Source: Candidatus Acidulodesulfobacterium ferriphilum
GTDB lineage: Bacteria; SZUA-79; Acidulodesulfobacterales; Acidulodesulfobacteraceae
DNA length: 64,000 bases
NCBI GenBank assembly: GCA_004195035.1
Contig: SGBD01000001.1
Span: 186,001-250,000, forward strand
Direction of reading: 5' to 3'
Part shown: positions 36,956 through 46,479 of the stretch, piece by piece
Layout: each line of letters opens with the position of its first letter
Position numbering within the stretch: the first letter of the stretch is position 1
The notes under the pieces: model-generated
Databases searched by the model: none
What the model saw: the letters and a program-made list of their open reading frames with translations, nothing else
What the model was told of the DNA's origin: nothing
Position numbers and translations under genes: made by a program

Positions 36956-38362
36956 ATGGCTATAAAAAATAAAAAGATAGTTTTTAATAATAACGGCTCA
37001 CCATCCTTAACCGATAATAATCTCAAAATTGTACCTCCAAATTCTTTGGAGGCTGAGAAGGCTTTAATTTCCTCTATACTAATCGATAATTCTCAGGCAA
37101 ATTCGGTACTGGGAAGTATTATGCCCGAAGATTTTTATGACACGGTCAACGCAAGGATTTTCAAAGTACTTGTATCATTGGGCGAAAAAGGCGAACCCAT
37201 CGATATAATAACCATTTTAAATGCGATACAAAAAGAAAGGGATTATTCGCAATATTTTTCGGATTTTGATTTAAGCGCCTATTTAACGACATTGTATGAA
37301 ATGCCGGCAGGTCTTTTTAATGTTGAGCAATATGCAAAAATAGTAAAAGAAAAATCTATATTAAGAAATCTGATTAATGCGTCCAATAAAGTCAGGCAAA
37401 AATGCTATGAACAGCGTGATGATGTTGACGACATAATCGATTTTTCGGAAAAAACTATTTTTGATGCCACGGAAAAAGATTCGTCCAAAAATTATGTCGA
37501 GGTATATCCTTTAATAGTCAACTATTTTACAAAACTTTCCTCTAAAAAGAATGATGATAGCGATATTACTGGAGTGCACAGCGGTTTTCAGTATCTCGAC
37601 GAACTAACCAACGGCTTCCAGCCTTCTGACCTGATAATTATTGCTGGAAGGCCTTCCATGGGCAAAACCGCCCTTTCCCTTAGCATTGCCAAAAATATTG
37701 CCGTAAAAAAAATTCCGGTTGCGTTTTTTTCTCTCGAGATGTCCAAAGAACAGCTTGCAACAAGGCTTTTATCTTTAACTGCAAAAATAGATTCTTCCAT
37801 GTTAAGGCGTGGGAGAATTCACAACCCCGACATCGAAAACATACATAAAGCGCTGGAAATGCTCGAGGATATTCCTATTTATATCGATGACAGCGCGGGC
37901 ATTACCGTTACCGAGTTAAGGGCTAAAACCCGCAGGTTAAAAAGGGAAAAGGGGATAGGGATTGCAATCATCGACTATCTCCAGCTTATGAAAGCCTCGC
38001 CTAATATTGAATCCCGGGAGCAGGCTATCGCCGATATTTCGCGTTCTTTAAAAAGCCTTGCAAAGGAACTGAATATACCTGTGATTGCCCTATCCCAATT
38101 AAACAGAATGGTCGAATCCAGACAGGATAGAAAGCCGCAGCTTGCCGATTTAAGGGAGTCCGGCGCCATAGAGCAGGATGCCGATTTGATTATGTTTGTT
38201 TATAGGGAAGAGGTTTATAAAAAAGATACGGAGAATAAAGGCATAGCGGAATTGATTATCGGCAAGCAAAGAAACGGTCCGACGGGCATAGTAAAACTTT
38301 CTTATACCGACAAATACACATCTTTTGAAAATCTTGCTTACGAGGAAGACAGTTATATCTGA
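36956..38362 (+). CDS. dnaB: Replicative DNA helicase DnaB
   Basis: The hexameric 5'-3' fork helicase. The N-terminal collar domain (about residues 25-130, SLEAEKALISSILID) is followed by the RecA-like motor, with Walker A AGRPSMGKTALSL near residue 232, VAFFSLEMSKEQL, Walker B IAIIDYLQLM near 340, and GAIEQDADLIMFVYREEVY near 400. At 468 residues with no intein, it closes the ribosomal operon. Confidence 0.97.
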   Translation: MAIKNKKIVFNNNGSPSLTDNNLKIVPPNSLEAEKALISSILIDNSQANSVLGSIMPEDFYDTVNARIFKVLVSLGEKGEPIDIITILNAIQKERDYSQYFSDFDLSAYLTTLYEMPAGLFNVEQYAKIVKEKSILRNLINASNKVRQKCYEQRDDVDDIIDFSEKTIFDATEKDSSKNYVEVYPLIVNYFTKLSSKKNDDSDITGVHSGFQYLDELTNGFQPSDLIIIAGRPSMGKTALSLSIAKNIAVKKIPVAFFSLEMSKEQLATRLLSLTAKIDSSMLRRGRIHNPDIENIHKALEMLEDIPIYIDDSAGITVTELRAKTRRLKREKGIGIAIIDYLQLMKASPNIESREQAIADISRSLKSLAKELNIPVIALSQLNRMVESRQDRKPQLADLRESGAIEQDADLIMFVYREEVYKKDTENKGIAELIIGKQRNGPTGIVKLSYTDKYTSFENLAYEEDSYI

Positions 38363-38387
38363 AGGATGGGAAGGATTTGTATAATAA

Positions 38388-39371
38388 TTAATCGCAATGC
38401 CGCGCTATACCCGCGGCGCCCACAATTCCTCCGTTTTTGCCAAGCACGGGCTTTACTATTCCGAGATGCGATATGGAAGCCTTAAGCGCCCTTTTGTTAA
38501 CCTCTTCTACGGTAATATCGAATAAAGCGGGGATGCCGTCTATCACACCGCCGCCTAATATTATCATACATGGATTTATTAAATTTACAACGGTTATAAC
38601 CCCGTCCGCTAAGTACAACCCTGTTTTTTTAACAATATTAATTGCATTATCGTCTCCGTCATAATACGCTTTAGCAATAGTTTCGGCGCTAATATTGCCT
38701 ATTTCCCCCGCTATCTTAATAATTTCCCTAAAACCGGCCTTATCCTTTAAGGCCAGTTCCTTTGCAATCTCTGCAATTCCCCATCCGCCTGCATAAGCTT
38801 CTAAGCAGCCGTTATTGCCGCATGTACATTTTCTGCCCCCTGAAACTACTACAATATGCCCTATCTCACCGGCGGCATTTGAACAACCGGAAATCAACCT
38901 GCCGCCTGTTACAATCCCCGAACCTATTCCCGTGCCGACAAAAATACATACAAGATTATCTTTGCCGATTCCAGCCCCCCATTTCCATTCGCCGTAAGTA
39001 ATAGCGGTTAAATCGTTTACGACAACGGCGCTTAAGCCCGTCTCCTTTTCCAATATCGTTCTCAAGGGAACATCGCGCCAATTTAAATTCGGAGAAAATA
39101 AAACATCTCCCGTTTTTTCATTTATCTGTCCGGCAATACCGACGCCAATTCCCGAAATAGCATATCTCGTATTTTTTTTTAGAAAACATTTTAAATTTTC
39201 CATTATAAATTTAACCTGTTTTGAAGGCGGAACAGGCATGGCAGGCGTCTCATTGATAAATTCATTATGGAAAGATTTAGAATCTTCGTCTATCACGGCT
39301 CCGCTTTCATCTACAATGCCGAGCCTGAGATTCGTTCCGCCGATATCCGCTCCAAGATAATATTTTTTCAT
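38388..39371 (-). CDS. ROK-family sugar kinase (glucokinase-like)
   Basis: A 327-residue ROK kinase. ADIGGTNLRLGIVDESG (residues 6-22) is the phosphate-1 ATP site, VVNDLTAITYGEWKWG contains the catalytic Asp near residue 119, and CTCGNNGCLEAYAGG near 185 is the ROK zinc-binding motif. Glucose is the likeliest substrate, but ROK enzymes include other hexose and N-acetylhexosamine kinases. Confidence 0.92.
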   Translation of the reverse strand: MKKYYLGADIGGTNLRLGIVDESGAVIDEDSKSFHNEFINETPAMPVPPSKQVKFIMENLKCFLKKNTRYAISGIGVGIAGQINEKTGDVLFSPNLNWRDVPLRTILEKETGLSAVVVNDLTAITYGEWKWGAGIGKDNLVCIFVGTGIGSGIVTGGRLISGCSNAAGEIGHIVVVSGGRKCTCGNNGCLEAYAGGWGIAEIAKELALKDKAGFREIIKIAGEIGNISAETIAKAYYDGDDNAINIVKKTGLYLADGVITVVNLINPCMIILGGGVIDGIPALFDITVEEVNKRALKASISHLGIVKPVLGKNGGIVGAAGIARHCD

Positions 39372-39429
39372 ATGATCATGCTATTCCTCCAACCTATTTC
39401 CGTCCAAAGACGCTGCGGAAAGGACATTA

Positions 39430-41667
39430 TTAATCTATTTCAACCTTCTTGCCGGAGCAGGAACCTACAATTCTGTTTCTCCCGCTGTTTTTTGCTTCGT
39501 AAAGAAAATCATCCCCTGCTTTTAACATGTCGTCAACACTCTTAATATCCTCATCCGGCAATGAAGCGATGCCGATCGAAACGGTAATCTCTTTTTCTAT
39601 CGGGGTAAATTTGAAATCCTGTATTATCTTTTTTATCTTTTTAGCCGCTTCGATCGCATTTTTAAAATCGGTTTGAGATAAAATTATCACAAACTCCTCT
39701 CCCCCGTATCTTACGGCAATATCGATATTCCGCGTATTTTTACTTAAAAGGCTTCCTAATTTTGCCAGAACTATGTCTCCAACCTTATGTCCGTAAAAAT
39801 CATTGATAGACTTAAAATGATCGATATCTATAATTAATATTGACAGGCTGTTGTTGAATCTTTTAGCTTTATCGAATTCTATTTCTAGCGCTTCATTTAG
39901 TTTTCTCCTGTTATAAAGCCCGGTAAGTTCATCCGTTATGCTGAGTTCATTAAGTTTTTTATGTAATCTTGAATTATCTAAGGCTACCGAAAGCTCTTTT
40001 GCGGCATGTTCTAAAAATGATATATCCTCCTCATTGAAACCGTGAATACTTGAAACGGTTAAAACGCCGATATTCACATCCCCTACATAAAGAGGGAACC
40101 ATGCAATATCCTTTGGAAATACCTCGCAAAAACCGTAATCTATCGCTTTCCCGGCTCCGCCGTTCTCCAAAAGCGCATCTTTTAAAAGGACGGCATTTTC
40201 CGGAATATCGTGAAACCATACAGTTTTCTTTTTTGAAAGACAATGCCCCGTGATTCCCTCATCTGCCTTTATTTTATTGGCAACAAATTTTCTTATGCCG
40301 TAAAATTTCCATGGAATTAAAAAGCCTTCCGAATTATCGCCGTATGTGCCGATATTGCCGTCTTGACCTGTCAAAACAGTGCCCTTTTCGTAAATATATA
40401 TAATACCCGATGAAAGATTTAATAACTCCTCTAAAATATTTAAAGCGGAAGATATTATCTTCTCGAAATCTAACGAACCGACTAAAAAATCGGAAAAGAT
40501 ATTATATTTCCGCATCCTTTCTTCCCTGTCCTTGACGGTTTCGGCCATTTCGGTAAAGCCCTTGCCGATACTTTCAAATTCATCGTTTGTTTTTATTATA
40601 AGTTTTGTATCAAGGTCCCCTTCGGTAAAATTTTTTATCGCCTTCGTTATGGCAAATATTGGATTCAAAGTATCTTTCGAAGCAAAATAAGATATAATGA
40701 AGGACATAATTAAACCTATGATAATAATTACCACGGCATAAAAAGCGGTTTTTCTGAAAATAGACAGGTATTCTTTGTTTGAAATAAAAACAGCGATAGA
40801 ACCTATAACCTTATCGTCTATATTTTTTATAGGATGAAAGGCGGCAAAAATATCCTCGCCGCCATAGTTCATCTCTCCGATAAAATTTTTCCCCTCAAGA
40901 ATTTTTCTATGTATAGAATCGGGAAGTTTTGAACCTATTCCAAAAACATTCCCTGGAATTTTTAATGTTGCAAGACATACCTGCGTATTAAACACTGAAG
41001 CAAAAACAGCCGTGTTTAAACGGTATTCATTATAAATCGTTTCCGGCAAGTAACCGTTGCCGTTTAAATTAATGAGTCCGAATATCGAGCCTATTACCTT
41101 GCCGTTATGTATAAACGGAACGACGGTAACCAAAAACATATTAGACTCGTCATTGGCAATCTTAATACCCATTCTTGTCAATACAATCTTTCTAATCAGC
41201 GCGGTTTTAACAACGGGAAAACCCGTATGAAAAACATTAAAAATCATTCCGCCCAAAGACGGCTTAAATCCAAGGGCGCCGGAAGTTGAAGCCAAAAGAC
41301 TGCCCCTGTTATCCGTAATTCCTATATAGCTTGCAAAACCGAAAGCATCCTTATAAGACTTAATCAGACTGTTTATAAAAGGAATATCTTTATGCGTAAT
41401 CGCATTAATTAAATAAGGGTTGTATGAACTTATTAAGAAAGCACCCTTGAGACGATTTCCCTGCGAATAATAAATTCTTTGGGCGCCGTTTAATGTGATT
41501 TTAACTTTATTTAAGCTCGCTTTTTTTGTTTGTTCCTTAAAAATAAATGTGTTGGCGACCGCAAGAAGCGTCAGGGGTAATAAAACGGCTAAAGAAAATG
41601 AAAGCACAAATTTCTTTTTGATGCTCATTTTGGGCCTAAAGCCCGTTGAATATTCGATATTAGACAT
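39430..41667 (-). CDS. Membrane diguanylate cyclase (Cache-HAMP-GAF-GGDEF)
   Basis: A 745-residue sensor that should make cyclic di-GMP. Order: membrane helix (about 18-38), a large extracytoplasmic sensor, probably double Cache (about 40-310), second helix (about 315-335), HAMP with KNFTEGDLDTKL, a GAF-like domain (about 385-560), and the GGDEF domain (about 580-740). The active site reads RYGGEEFVII near residue 655, a catalytically competent GGEEF. No RxxD inhibitory site is obvious five residues before it. It stands alone and no target is evident. Confidence 0.92.
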   Translation of the reverse strand: MSNIEYSTGFRPKMSIKKKFVLSFSLAVLLPLTLLAVANTFIFKEQTKKASLNKVKITLNGAQRIYYSQGNRLKGAFLISSYNPYLINAITHKDIPFINSLIKSYKDAFGFASYIGITDNRGSLLASTSGALGFKPSLGGMIFNVFHTGFPVVKTALIRKIVLTRMGIKIANDESNMFLVTVVPFIHNGKVIGSIFGLINLNGNGYLPETIYNEYRLNTAVFASVFNTQVCLATLKIPGNVFGIGSKLPDSIHRKILEGKNFIGEMNYGGEDIFAAFHPIKNIDDKVIGSIAVFISNKEYLSIFRKTAFYAVVIIIIGLIMSFIISYFASKDTLNPIFAITKAIKNFTEGDLDTKLIIKTNDEFESIGKGFTEMAETVKDREERMRKYNIFSDFLVGSLDFEKIISSALNILEELLNLSSGIIYIYEKGTVLTGQDGNIGTYGDNSEGFLIPWKFYGIRKFVANKIKADEGITGHCLSKKKTVWFHDIPENAVLLKDALLENGGAGKAIDYGFCEVFPKDIAWFPLYVGDVNIGVLTVSSIHGFNEEDISFLEHAAKELSVALDNSRLHKKLNELSITDELTGLYNRRKLNEALEIEFDKAKRFNNSLSILIIDIDHFKSINDFYGHKVGDIVLAKLGSLLSKNTRNIDIAVRYGGEEFVIILSQTDFKNAIEAAKKIKKIIQDFKFTPIEKEITVSIGIASLPDEDIKSVDDMLKAGDDFLYEAKNSGRNRIVGSCSGKKVEID

Positions 41668-41830
41668 AAAAACGCGTATTATTTTGTTATTTTTATGAAA
41701 CCTAACTATCGTTTTATAATTTTATCAGAACTATTGCAATAAAAATGTTTAAATTTAAATTTCGTCGGTTCATTGCCGAAAATTAAGCCTATGGGGCGAA
41801 ATGGGCAGGCAGGCATGCGAAAGCAGGGTC

Positions 41831-42850
41831 TTAATCCTTTATTAAACTAACGGCAAACTGTTTTGCAGTCCTGCCTGAACGCGAACCCTTTATAATTGCA
41901 AAGTTAATTGCGTCCTTTCTTACCTGATCCATATTAATGCTCGAGATTTTAATATCATATTTTTTTAAATACATTTCTACTATTTTAAGGTAAACTTCCC
42001 TGTCAAAGCTGTAAAGCCCGTATGTCAAACCAAATCTGTCGCTTAAAGAAAGGCCTTCTTCGACCTCTTCTTCCGGATGAATAAAATCGCCGTTTGATAT
42101 TTCCGGAGAAAATTTTTCCGTAGTAAGATGGCGTTTATTGGATGTTGCGTAAATAATTATATTTTCAGGAAGCTCGTCTAATCCGCCGTCGAGAACGGAT
42201 TTAAGCTTTTTGTAAAACAGTGAATCCGCATCAAAAGCAATATCGTCAAAAATCAATATAAACCTGTAAGGTTTTGTTTTAATGATGGTGATTAACTCAT
42301 AGATAAATTCGGCGGTATCTTCCACAATCTCGATAAATTTAATTTTAGATATATAGGGTTCTTCGCCGAAAGATTTTGCGATAGCCCTGACAAGGGAAGA
42401 CTTTCCTGTTCCCCTGTCGCCCCATAGAAGCACATTGTTGGCGGATTTCCCCGACGCAAATTTAATAGTATTTTGAAAAACATCCTTGATTATATTATCT
42501 ATCCCGATGAAATCGGCCAAAGACAAGGATTTAGACCTTGAAACGTCTTTGGAACGAAAATCGGTTATAGGTTTTAAAACACATTTATCGTTTACCTTAA
42601 AAAACTTAAAAGACCCATGCGATTCAAAATCTTCGGGGGTGTATTTTATAATCTCAAACTCGTAACCCTGCTTGCTTAAATCGCGCGATTTATAATTGTT
42701 ATATATTTCGGAAATTAAATTGTTTGTTTTTTGAATTTCCTTGATTAACAAAGAAAAAAAATCCCTGCCGTCAATTTCGCTTAAGAGGCTATAATCAAAT
42801 TTATCCATTTTTCGCAGTAATCCATGCCTGCCTTTATTTAAAAGAGGCAT
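41831..42850 (-). CDS. DUF815-family AAA+ ATPase
   Basis: A 339-residue P-loop ATPase. Walker A WGDRGTGKSS lies near residue 145, Walker B FILIFDDIAFD near 200, followed by YATSNKRHL. The arrangement matches DUF815 (YifB-unrelated, function unknown) ATPases. The start at 42850 overlaps the thiC stop by 17 bases; an alternative ATG at 42808 (MDKFDY) avoids the overlap. Translational coupling with thiC is plausible, but a role in thiamine synthesis is not. Confidence 0.86.
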   Translation of the reverse strand: MPLLNKGRHGLLRKMDKFDYSLLSEIDGRDFFSLLIKEIQKTNNLISEIYNNYKSRDLSKQGYEFEIIKYTPEDFESHGSFKFFKVNDKCVLKPITDFRSKDVSRSKSLSLADFIGIDNIIKDVFQNTIKFASGKSANNVLLWGDRGTGKSSLVRAIAKSFGEEPYISKIKFIEIVEDTAEFIYELITIIKTKPYRFILIFDDIAFDADSLFYKKLKSVLDGGLDELPENIIIYATSNKRHLTTEKFSPEISNGDFIHPEEEVEEGLSLSDRFGLTYGLYSFDREVYLKIVEMYLKKYDIKISSINMDQVRKDAINFAIIKGSRSGRTAKQFAVSLIKD

Positions 42851-44132
42851 TTAATTTTATAGAGCAATAAGAAGAACACATAGAGCAAACCTTGTCGTCT
42901 TTAAGGGGTAAAGAAGCCCTCATCTCTCTTGCTTTTTCCGGGTCTATCGAACTTTCGTACTGGGCTTCCCAATTCATTGCGCGCCTATTTTTACTCATAT
43001 CGATGTCTTTTTCCATTGCGCCTTTCACGCCCTTTGCGATATCCCCTGCGTGCGCCGCAATCTTAGCCGCAATGACACCCTCTTTAACATCCTCCGCCGT
43101 TGGAAGCCTCAGATGCTCCGCAGGAGTAACATAACATAAGAAATCGGCGCCCGCTCCGGCGGCTATTGCCCCGCCTATCGCGCTTGTGATATGATCGTAG
43201 CCAGGAGCAATATCCGTAACAAGCGGTCCTAAAACATAAAACGGAGCGCCGTTGCAAAGGCTTTTTTCCAATTTTATGTTTGTCTCCACCTGATTTAACG
43301 GAACATGTCCGGGGCCTTCTATCATAACCTGCACGCCTTCTTCCAAAGCCTTTTTCTGAAGCTCTCCAAGAGTAATAAGTTCCGAAATTTGAGCCCTGTC
43401 CGTCGCGTCGGCAAGGCTTCCGGGTCTTAATCCGTCGCCGAGGCTTAACGCAACATCGTTTTTTTTTGCAATCTTTAAAAGCCTGCCGTATTCTTCGTAA
43501 AGCGGATTTTCCCTGTTATTCCTTATCATCCACGAAGCAATCAAGGATCCTCCCCTTGAAACTATTCCCATAATCCTTGTCTGCAGGTTCATCTTTCTCA
43601 CGGCTTCCAATGTTAACCCGCAATGAACGGTAATAAAATCGACGCCTTCTTCGCACTGCCTTTCGATAACTTCAAAAAGGTACTCCGGGTCAAATTTATT
43701 TATATTAGAACCTGAATCTGCGCCACCGGCTCCTATCGCGGGCTGGAATGCCTCATATAACGGAACGGTTCCCACCGGCACGCACGAGTTTTTAATTATC
43801 TCCCGCCTGAATTCCACAATATTTCCTCCCGTGGATAAATCCATAACGGCGTCCGCGCCGCTATGGATTGCCGTAAAGAGTTTTTCCAATTCCGTTTCGA
43901 TATTATAATTGTCCCCCGACGAACCGATGTTTGCATTTACTTTTGTTTTTAAACCTCTGCCTATCGCAAGCGGTTTTATATTTCTGGCGCGGTTTTTCGT
44001 TATAACGGTATGTCCGTTCATTATGCCTATGCGAATCTCTTCGGCTGAAACGCCTTCCATTTTCGCGCAATATTTCATTTCATCCGTTATTATATTATTT
44101 TTGGCAGATTCTATTTGATTCATTTGATTCAT
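42834..44132 (-). CDS. thiC: Phosphomethylpyrimidine synthase ThiC
   Basis: The radical SAM enzyme that rearranges aminoimidazole ribotide to HMP-P. The 432-residue protein is the short form without the N-terminal extension. Motifs include SGADAVMDLSTGG near residue 92, FITVHCGLT near 165, SLGDGLRPGSLADATD near 231, EGPGHVPLNQ near 273 and YDHITSAIGGA near 313. The C-terminal cluster motif reads CSMCSSYC. A GGAGG precedes the ATG. I looked upstream for a TPP riboswitch and saw none. Confidence 0.96.
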   Translation of the reverse strand: MNQMNQIESAKNNIITDEMKYCAKMEGVSAEEIRIGIMNGHTVITKNRARNIKPLAIGRGLKTKVNANIGSSGDNYNIETELEKLFTAIHSGADAVMDLSTGGNIVEFRREIIKNSCVPVGTVPLYEAFQPAIGAGGADSGSNINKFDPEYLFEVIERQCEEGVDFITVHCGLTLEAVRKMNLQTRIMGIVSRGGSLIASWMIRNNRENPLYEEYGRLLKIAKKNDVALSLGDGLRPGSLADATDRAQISELITLGELQKKALEEGVQVMIEGPGHVPLNQVETNIKLEKSLCNGAPFYVLGPLVTDIAPGYDHITSAIGGAIAAGAGADFLCYVTPAEHLRLPTAEDVKEGVIAAKIAAHAGDIAKGVKGAMEKDIDMSKNRRAMNWEAQYESSIDPEKAREMRASLPLKDDKVCSMCSSYCSIKLNASFK

Positions 44133-44240
44133 ATATTTTCCTCCTATTTTTATATTATATCATTCTTTGCATTTTTTATAAACCTTTTAAGAGCAGGGAC
44201 GGTAAGGGGGCGGGATAAATATTGATATATTTTTGGATAT

Positions 44241-44855
44241 TTAATTTAAATTATTGGATAAAAATTTAACGGCATCATAAATATTGTCTGCCTTGAGAAT
44301 TCCCGATTGAACTGCAATATATTTGGCCCCGGCATCTCTAATTTTGCTTATATTATCCCTGTTAATGCCGCCCAGCGCAAAAACCGGTATTTTTGCCGAA
44401 TTTAGAGCCTTCCTTAGCAAATCCGTCCCCTGTTCGAAGTCCTGATTTTTAGTTTTAAAAATCGGGCTGAATGTTACGGCGTCCGCACCTGCATCCTGTG
44501 CCGTTATTATCTCTTCAATGGAGTGGGAAGAATAAAATACCTTAAGATTTTTGATTTTTTCTTTAACGGCGCTAATCGGAATACTATTTTTGTTTAAATG
44601 AACGCCATATGCGTCAAGAGCCGATGCGACATCGATCCTGTCATTTACAAAAAGCTTCACATCCTTGTATTTATCTATTATTCTTTTAATCTTTTCCCCT
44701 AATGCGATAAATTCTCTAATGCCGACATCTTTTTGCCTTAGTTGAAAAGCTTTTATTCCGCTGTCAAAACATTTATTTAAAGCCTCTAAATAATCTTTTT
44801 CGCTCGCAAAGAAATTTTTATCGCCGATTAAATAAATATTAAAATTAAAGTTCAT
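44241..44855 (-). CDS. thiE: Thiamine phosphate synthase
   Basis: ThiE joins HMP-PP and thiazole phosphate. The TIM-barrel features AFQLRQKDV near residue 36, LFVNDRIDVASALDAYGVHL near 64 and AVTFSPIFKTKNQ near 125 are clear, with ALGGINRDNISKIRDAGA near 160. At 204 residues it is normal. It lies 108 bases upstream of thiC in the same direction; with thiD this gives most of the pyrimidine and coupling steps. Confidence 0.93.
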   Translation of the reverse strand: MNFNFNIYLIGDKNFFASEKDYLEALNKCFDSGIKAFQLRQKDVGIREFIALGEKIKRIIDKYKDVKLFVNDRIDVASALDAYGVHLNKNSIPISAVKEKIKNLKVFYSSHSIEEIITAQDAGADAVTFSPIFKTKNQDFEQGTDLLRKALNSAKIPVFALGGINRDNISKIRDAGAKYIAVQSGILKADNIYDAVKFLSNNLN

Positions 44856-45011
44856 AAAAACCCACCTACACCTTATAAAACCTTATTAATTATATATTTT
44901 GGATTTTATATTGTCAATTAAAGTATTTTTAAAGTTAGGCAGGATTATTAAATTAAATGAAATGAAATGAACAATAATTAATATTATTCAATAATTATTA
45001 TTAAATTTATC

Positions 45012-45039
45012 TTGCATTTTATTTTTTTTATGCTAAAAT
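45012..45039 (+). promoter_or_regulatory. Candidate sigma-70 promoter for rubredoxin-like gene
   Basis: TTGCAT (45012-45017), 16 bases, then TAAAAT (45034-45039), about 66 bases ahead of the start at 45106. AT-rich context makes chance matches easy. Confidence 0.35.
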
Positions 45040-45105
45040 CAAAGTAACAGCGAGCAATCCTAACCTAAACTAAAACTTAAATAAATTTTATTACGGAGGT
45101 ATCTT

Positions 45106-45438
45106 ATGAAGTGGAAATGTTCCGTTTGCGGTTATATTCATGACGGCGACTCGGCGCCGGATGTTTGCCCAAAATGTGGATCGCCGAAAGAAAAATTCGA
45201 AAAAATTGCTCCGGATGTCGAGCAGCTTATTGATCGTTCAAGAAAGACCAATCAATTACACATGGATTTAACGCATATATTAACCAAGATTATTGCAATT
45301 TCGGAAGAAGGCATAGCGGATAATCTTGACCCCAATTGTTTAAGCATATTCCAGAAGGCAAAAAAAGCCGCCCATGAATTGAGGCAGATGTCAAAAGCCG
45401 AGATAGTCGCTCATATAAGCAAGCAAAAATGGGGTTAA
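45106..45438 (+). CDS. Rubredoxin-like domain protein
   Basis: A 110-residue protein. The first 35 residues are a rubredoxin-type zinc or iron knuckle pair (MKWKCSVCGYIHDGDSAP and VCPKCGSPKEKFEKI), as found at the end of rubrerythrins and in reductases; the rest is helical with no motif I recognise (HMDLTHILTKIIAISEEG). It may be an electron carrier or a redox-sensing partner. GGAGG precedes the ATG. Confidence 0.85.
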   Translation: MKWKCSVCGYIHDGDSAPDVCPKCGSPKEKFEKIAPDVEQLIDRSRKTNQLHMDLTHILTKIIAISEEGIADNLDPNCLSIFQKAKKAAHELRQMSKAEIVAHISKQKWG

Positions 45439-45497
45439 TCGCACAGTTCATTTAACAGCGGCGGGTCTTATCCTATAGACGGCGTTACAAATTTCAA

Positions 45498-45542
45498 CCC
45501 CTTTATCTAAAGTTTTTTATAAGGTAAAGGGGCTGAAGTATT
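45498..45542. other. Hairpin downstream of the rubredoxin-like gene
   Basis: CCCCTTTA (45498-45505) pairs with TAAAGGGG (45535-45542), and three further pairs including a wobble extend the stem inward. It lies about 60 bases after the stop at 45438. No T-run follows, so intrinsic termination is doubtful. The rest of the gap to 45695 shows nothing else. Confidence 0.4.
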
Positions 45543-45695
45543 TATTAATCCACTTTTTTAAATTCAATAAATAAATTAATGAAAAAAATGAAATTAACAT
45601 ATTGCTATTTTGATATATTTTTGTTAATATACTTAGGATAAAAATATGCAATACTTTAATAATTAATAAATTTATTAAGTTAAGGGGGGAACCAA

Positions 45696-45842
45696 ATGGA
45701 GGACAACAAACATTTTGTCAGAGTAATGTGGGTTGTGGTTGTTATCAGCATTATCGTTATAGTCGGGCTGGGCATTTTTGCCGCAACGGGACTAAACTAC
45801 TCTTTCCCTGATTTAACCAAAATACTTCCTTTTAAACTTTAA
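45696..45842 (+). CDS. 48-residue single-pass membrane peptide
   Basis: A short frame with a strong purine-rich ribosome-binding site (AAGGGGGGAA at about 45682-45691). The peptide has a charged head (MEDNKHFVRV), a Val/Ile-rich membrane helix (about residues 11-31) and a short tail. No family is recognised. It is the last gene before tRNA-Lys and island 1. Confidence 0.65.
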   Translation: MEDNKHFVRVMWVVVVISIIVIVGLGIFAATGLNYSFPDLTKILPFKL

Positions 45843-45899
45843 AATTTAATTAATTAAATTTTAAAGTTTAACTTGTCCTCCGAATATTCAAACTTTTTT

Positions 45900-45975
45900 G
45901 AGCCGCTAGCTCAGCTGGTAGAGCACCTGACTTTTAATCAGGTGGTCGTGGGTTCGACCCCCGCGCGGCTCACCA
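45900..45975 (+). tRNA. tRNA-Lys (anticodon TTT)
   Basis: The full cloverleaf is visible: acceptor GAGCCGC/GCGGCTC, D-arm GCTCAGCTGGTAGAGC, anticodon arm CCTGA-CTTTTAA-TCAGG, T-arm with TTCGACC, and encoded CCA. Its 3' half from 45931 is repeated exactly at 50357-50404, so the gene is an integration site whose 3' end was restored by the island. Confidence 0.97.
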
Positions 45976-45978
45976 CTA
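45931..45978. repeat. att-like repeat, left, island 1
   Basis: A 48-bp sequence from the tRNA-Lys anticodon loop through CCACTA, identical to 50357-50404. The identity breaks immediately on both sides. Confidence 0.92.
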
Positions 45979-46029
45979 AAATCAAGGCTTCACAGCATAT
46001 TAAAAATAATTAATTTTTTTGACTGTGCC

Positions 46030-46212
46030 CTATTTTGTGCAAGATTTTTCAAATTCCTGTATTCTTTCTTCAACTTCCTTAATAGTTTGATTGAAGCCCT
46101 TCCTGGAGATACTTGTAGTCGTAATGCTTCCATCAATTTTTTTTAGCTCGACGTATTGGTTGTGGAGCTCCTTATTTAATTCAAATTTTATTTTTTTATA
46201 AGATATGCAGTT
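46030..46212 (-). pseudogene. Gene fragment (C-terminal about 60 codons), unknown
   Basis: An open stretch without any start codon, bounded upstream by a stop. It encodes a charged, helical tail (ELHNQYVELKKIDGSI and NQTIKEVEERIQEFEKSC). It looks like the remaining end of a larger gene. No family is recognised. Confidence 0.35.
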
Positions 46213-46272
46213 TTATGTCTTTTGCTATGCAGTTTTGGTTAATTTAAATAAATGGATAGAGATATCTTACCT

Positions 46273-46373
46273 ATCTACAACAGTAGAAATTATTCAATAT
46301 TTTTAAACTCTTCTTTACATGAAGCAAGTTTTCTAACATCTACAACAGTTGTAATTTCCAAAAGTTGATGATA
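46273..46373 (-). CRISPR. Degraded type V-A (Cas12a-type) CRISPR mini-array
   Basis: On the - strand, 46308-46273 is a 36-base unit starting GTTTAAA and ending in the 19-base Cas12a crRNA handle AATTTCTACTGTTGTAGAT, identical to the handle used by Francisella Cas12a. A second, degenerate unit at 46373-46338 keeps ACTGTTGTAGAT at its 3' end but its stem is broken (17 of 20 handle-region bases match). Between them is a 29-base spacer (46309-46337), the length typical for Cas12a. No cas gene is in the window, and no third repeat was found. Confidence 0.78.
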
Positions 46374-46479
46374 CCGATAAAATAAAATTTATTTGTAAGT
46401 TTTTATTATATTTTGTATAGTTTCAATAACTTTTGCACCTTAAAGATAAATCCAAATAAAACATTACAATTAGAATTTT

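Noticed and set aside
44133-44240. TPP riboswitch ahead of thiC
   Set aside because: I looked for the conserved CTGAGA and ACCTGAT cores on the - strand and found none. The region is AT-rich with a plain ribosome-binding site.
46207-46244. Short direct repeats (TATGCAGTTTT twice) as a third CRISPR unit
   Set aside because: They do not match the Cas12a-type repeat, are only 11 bases and lack the stem-loop; likely chance in AT-rich DNA.
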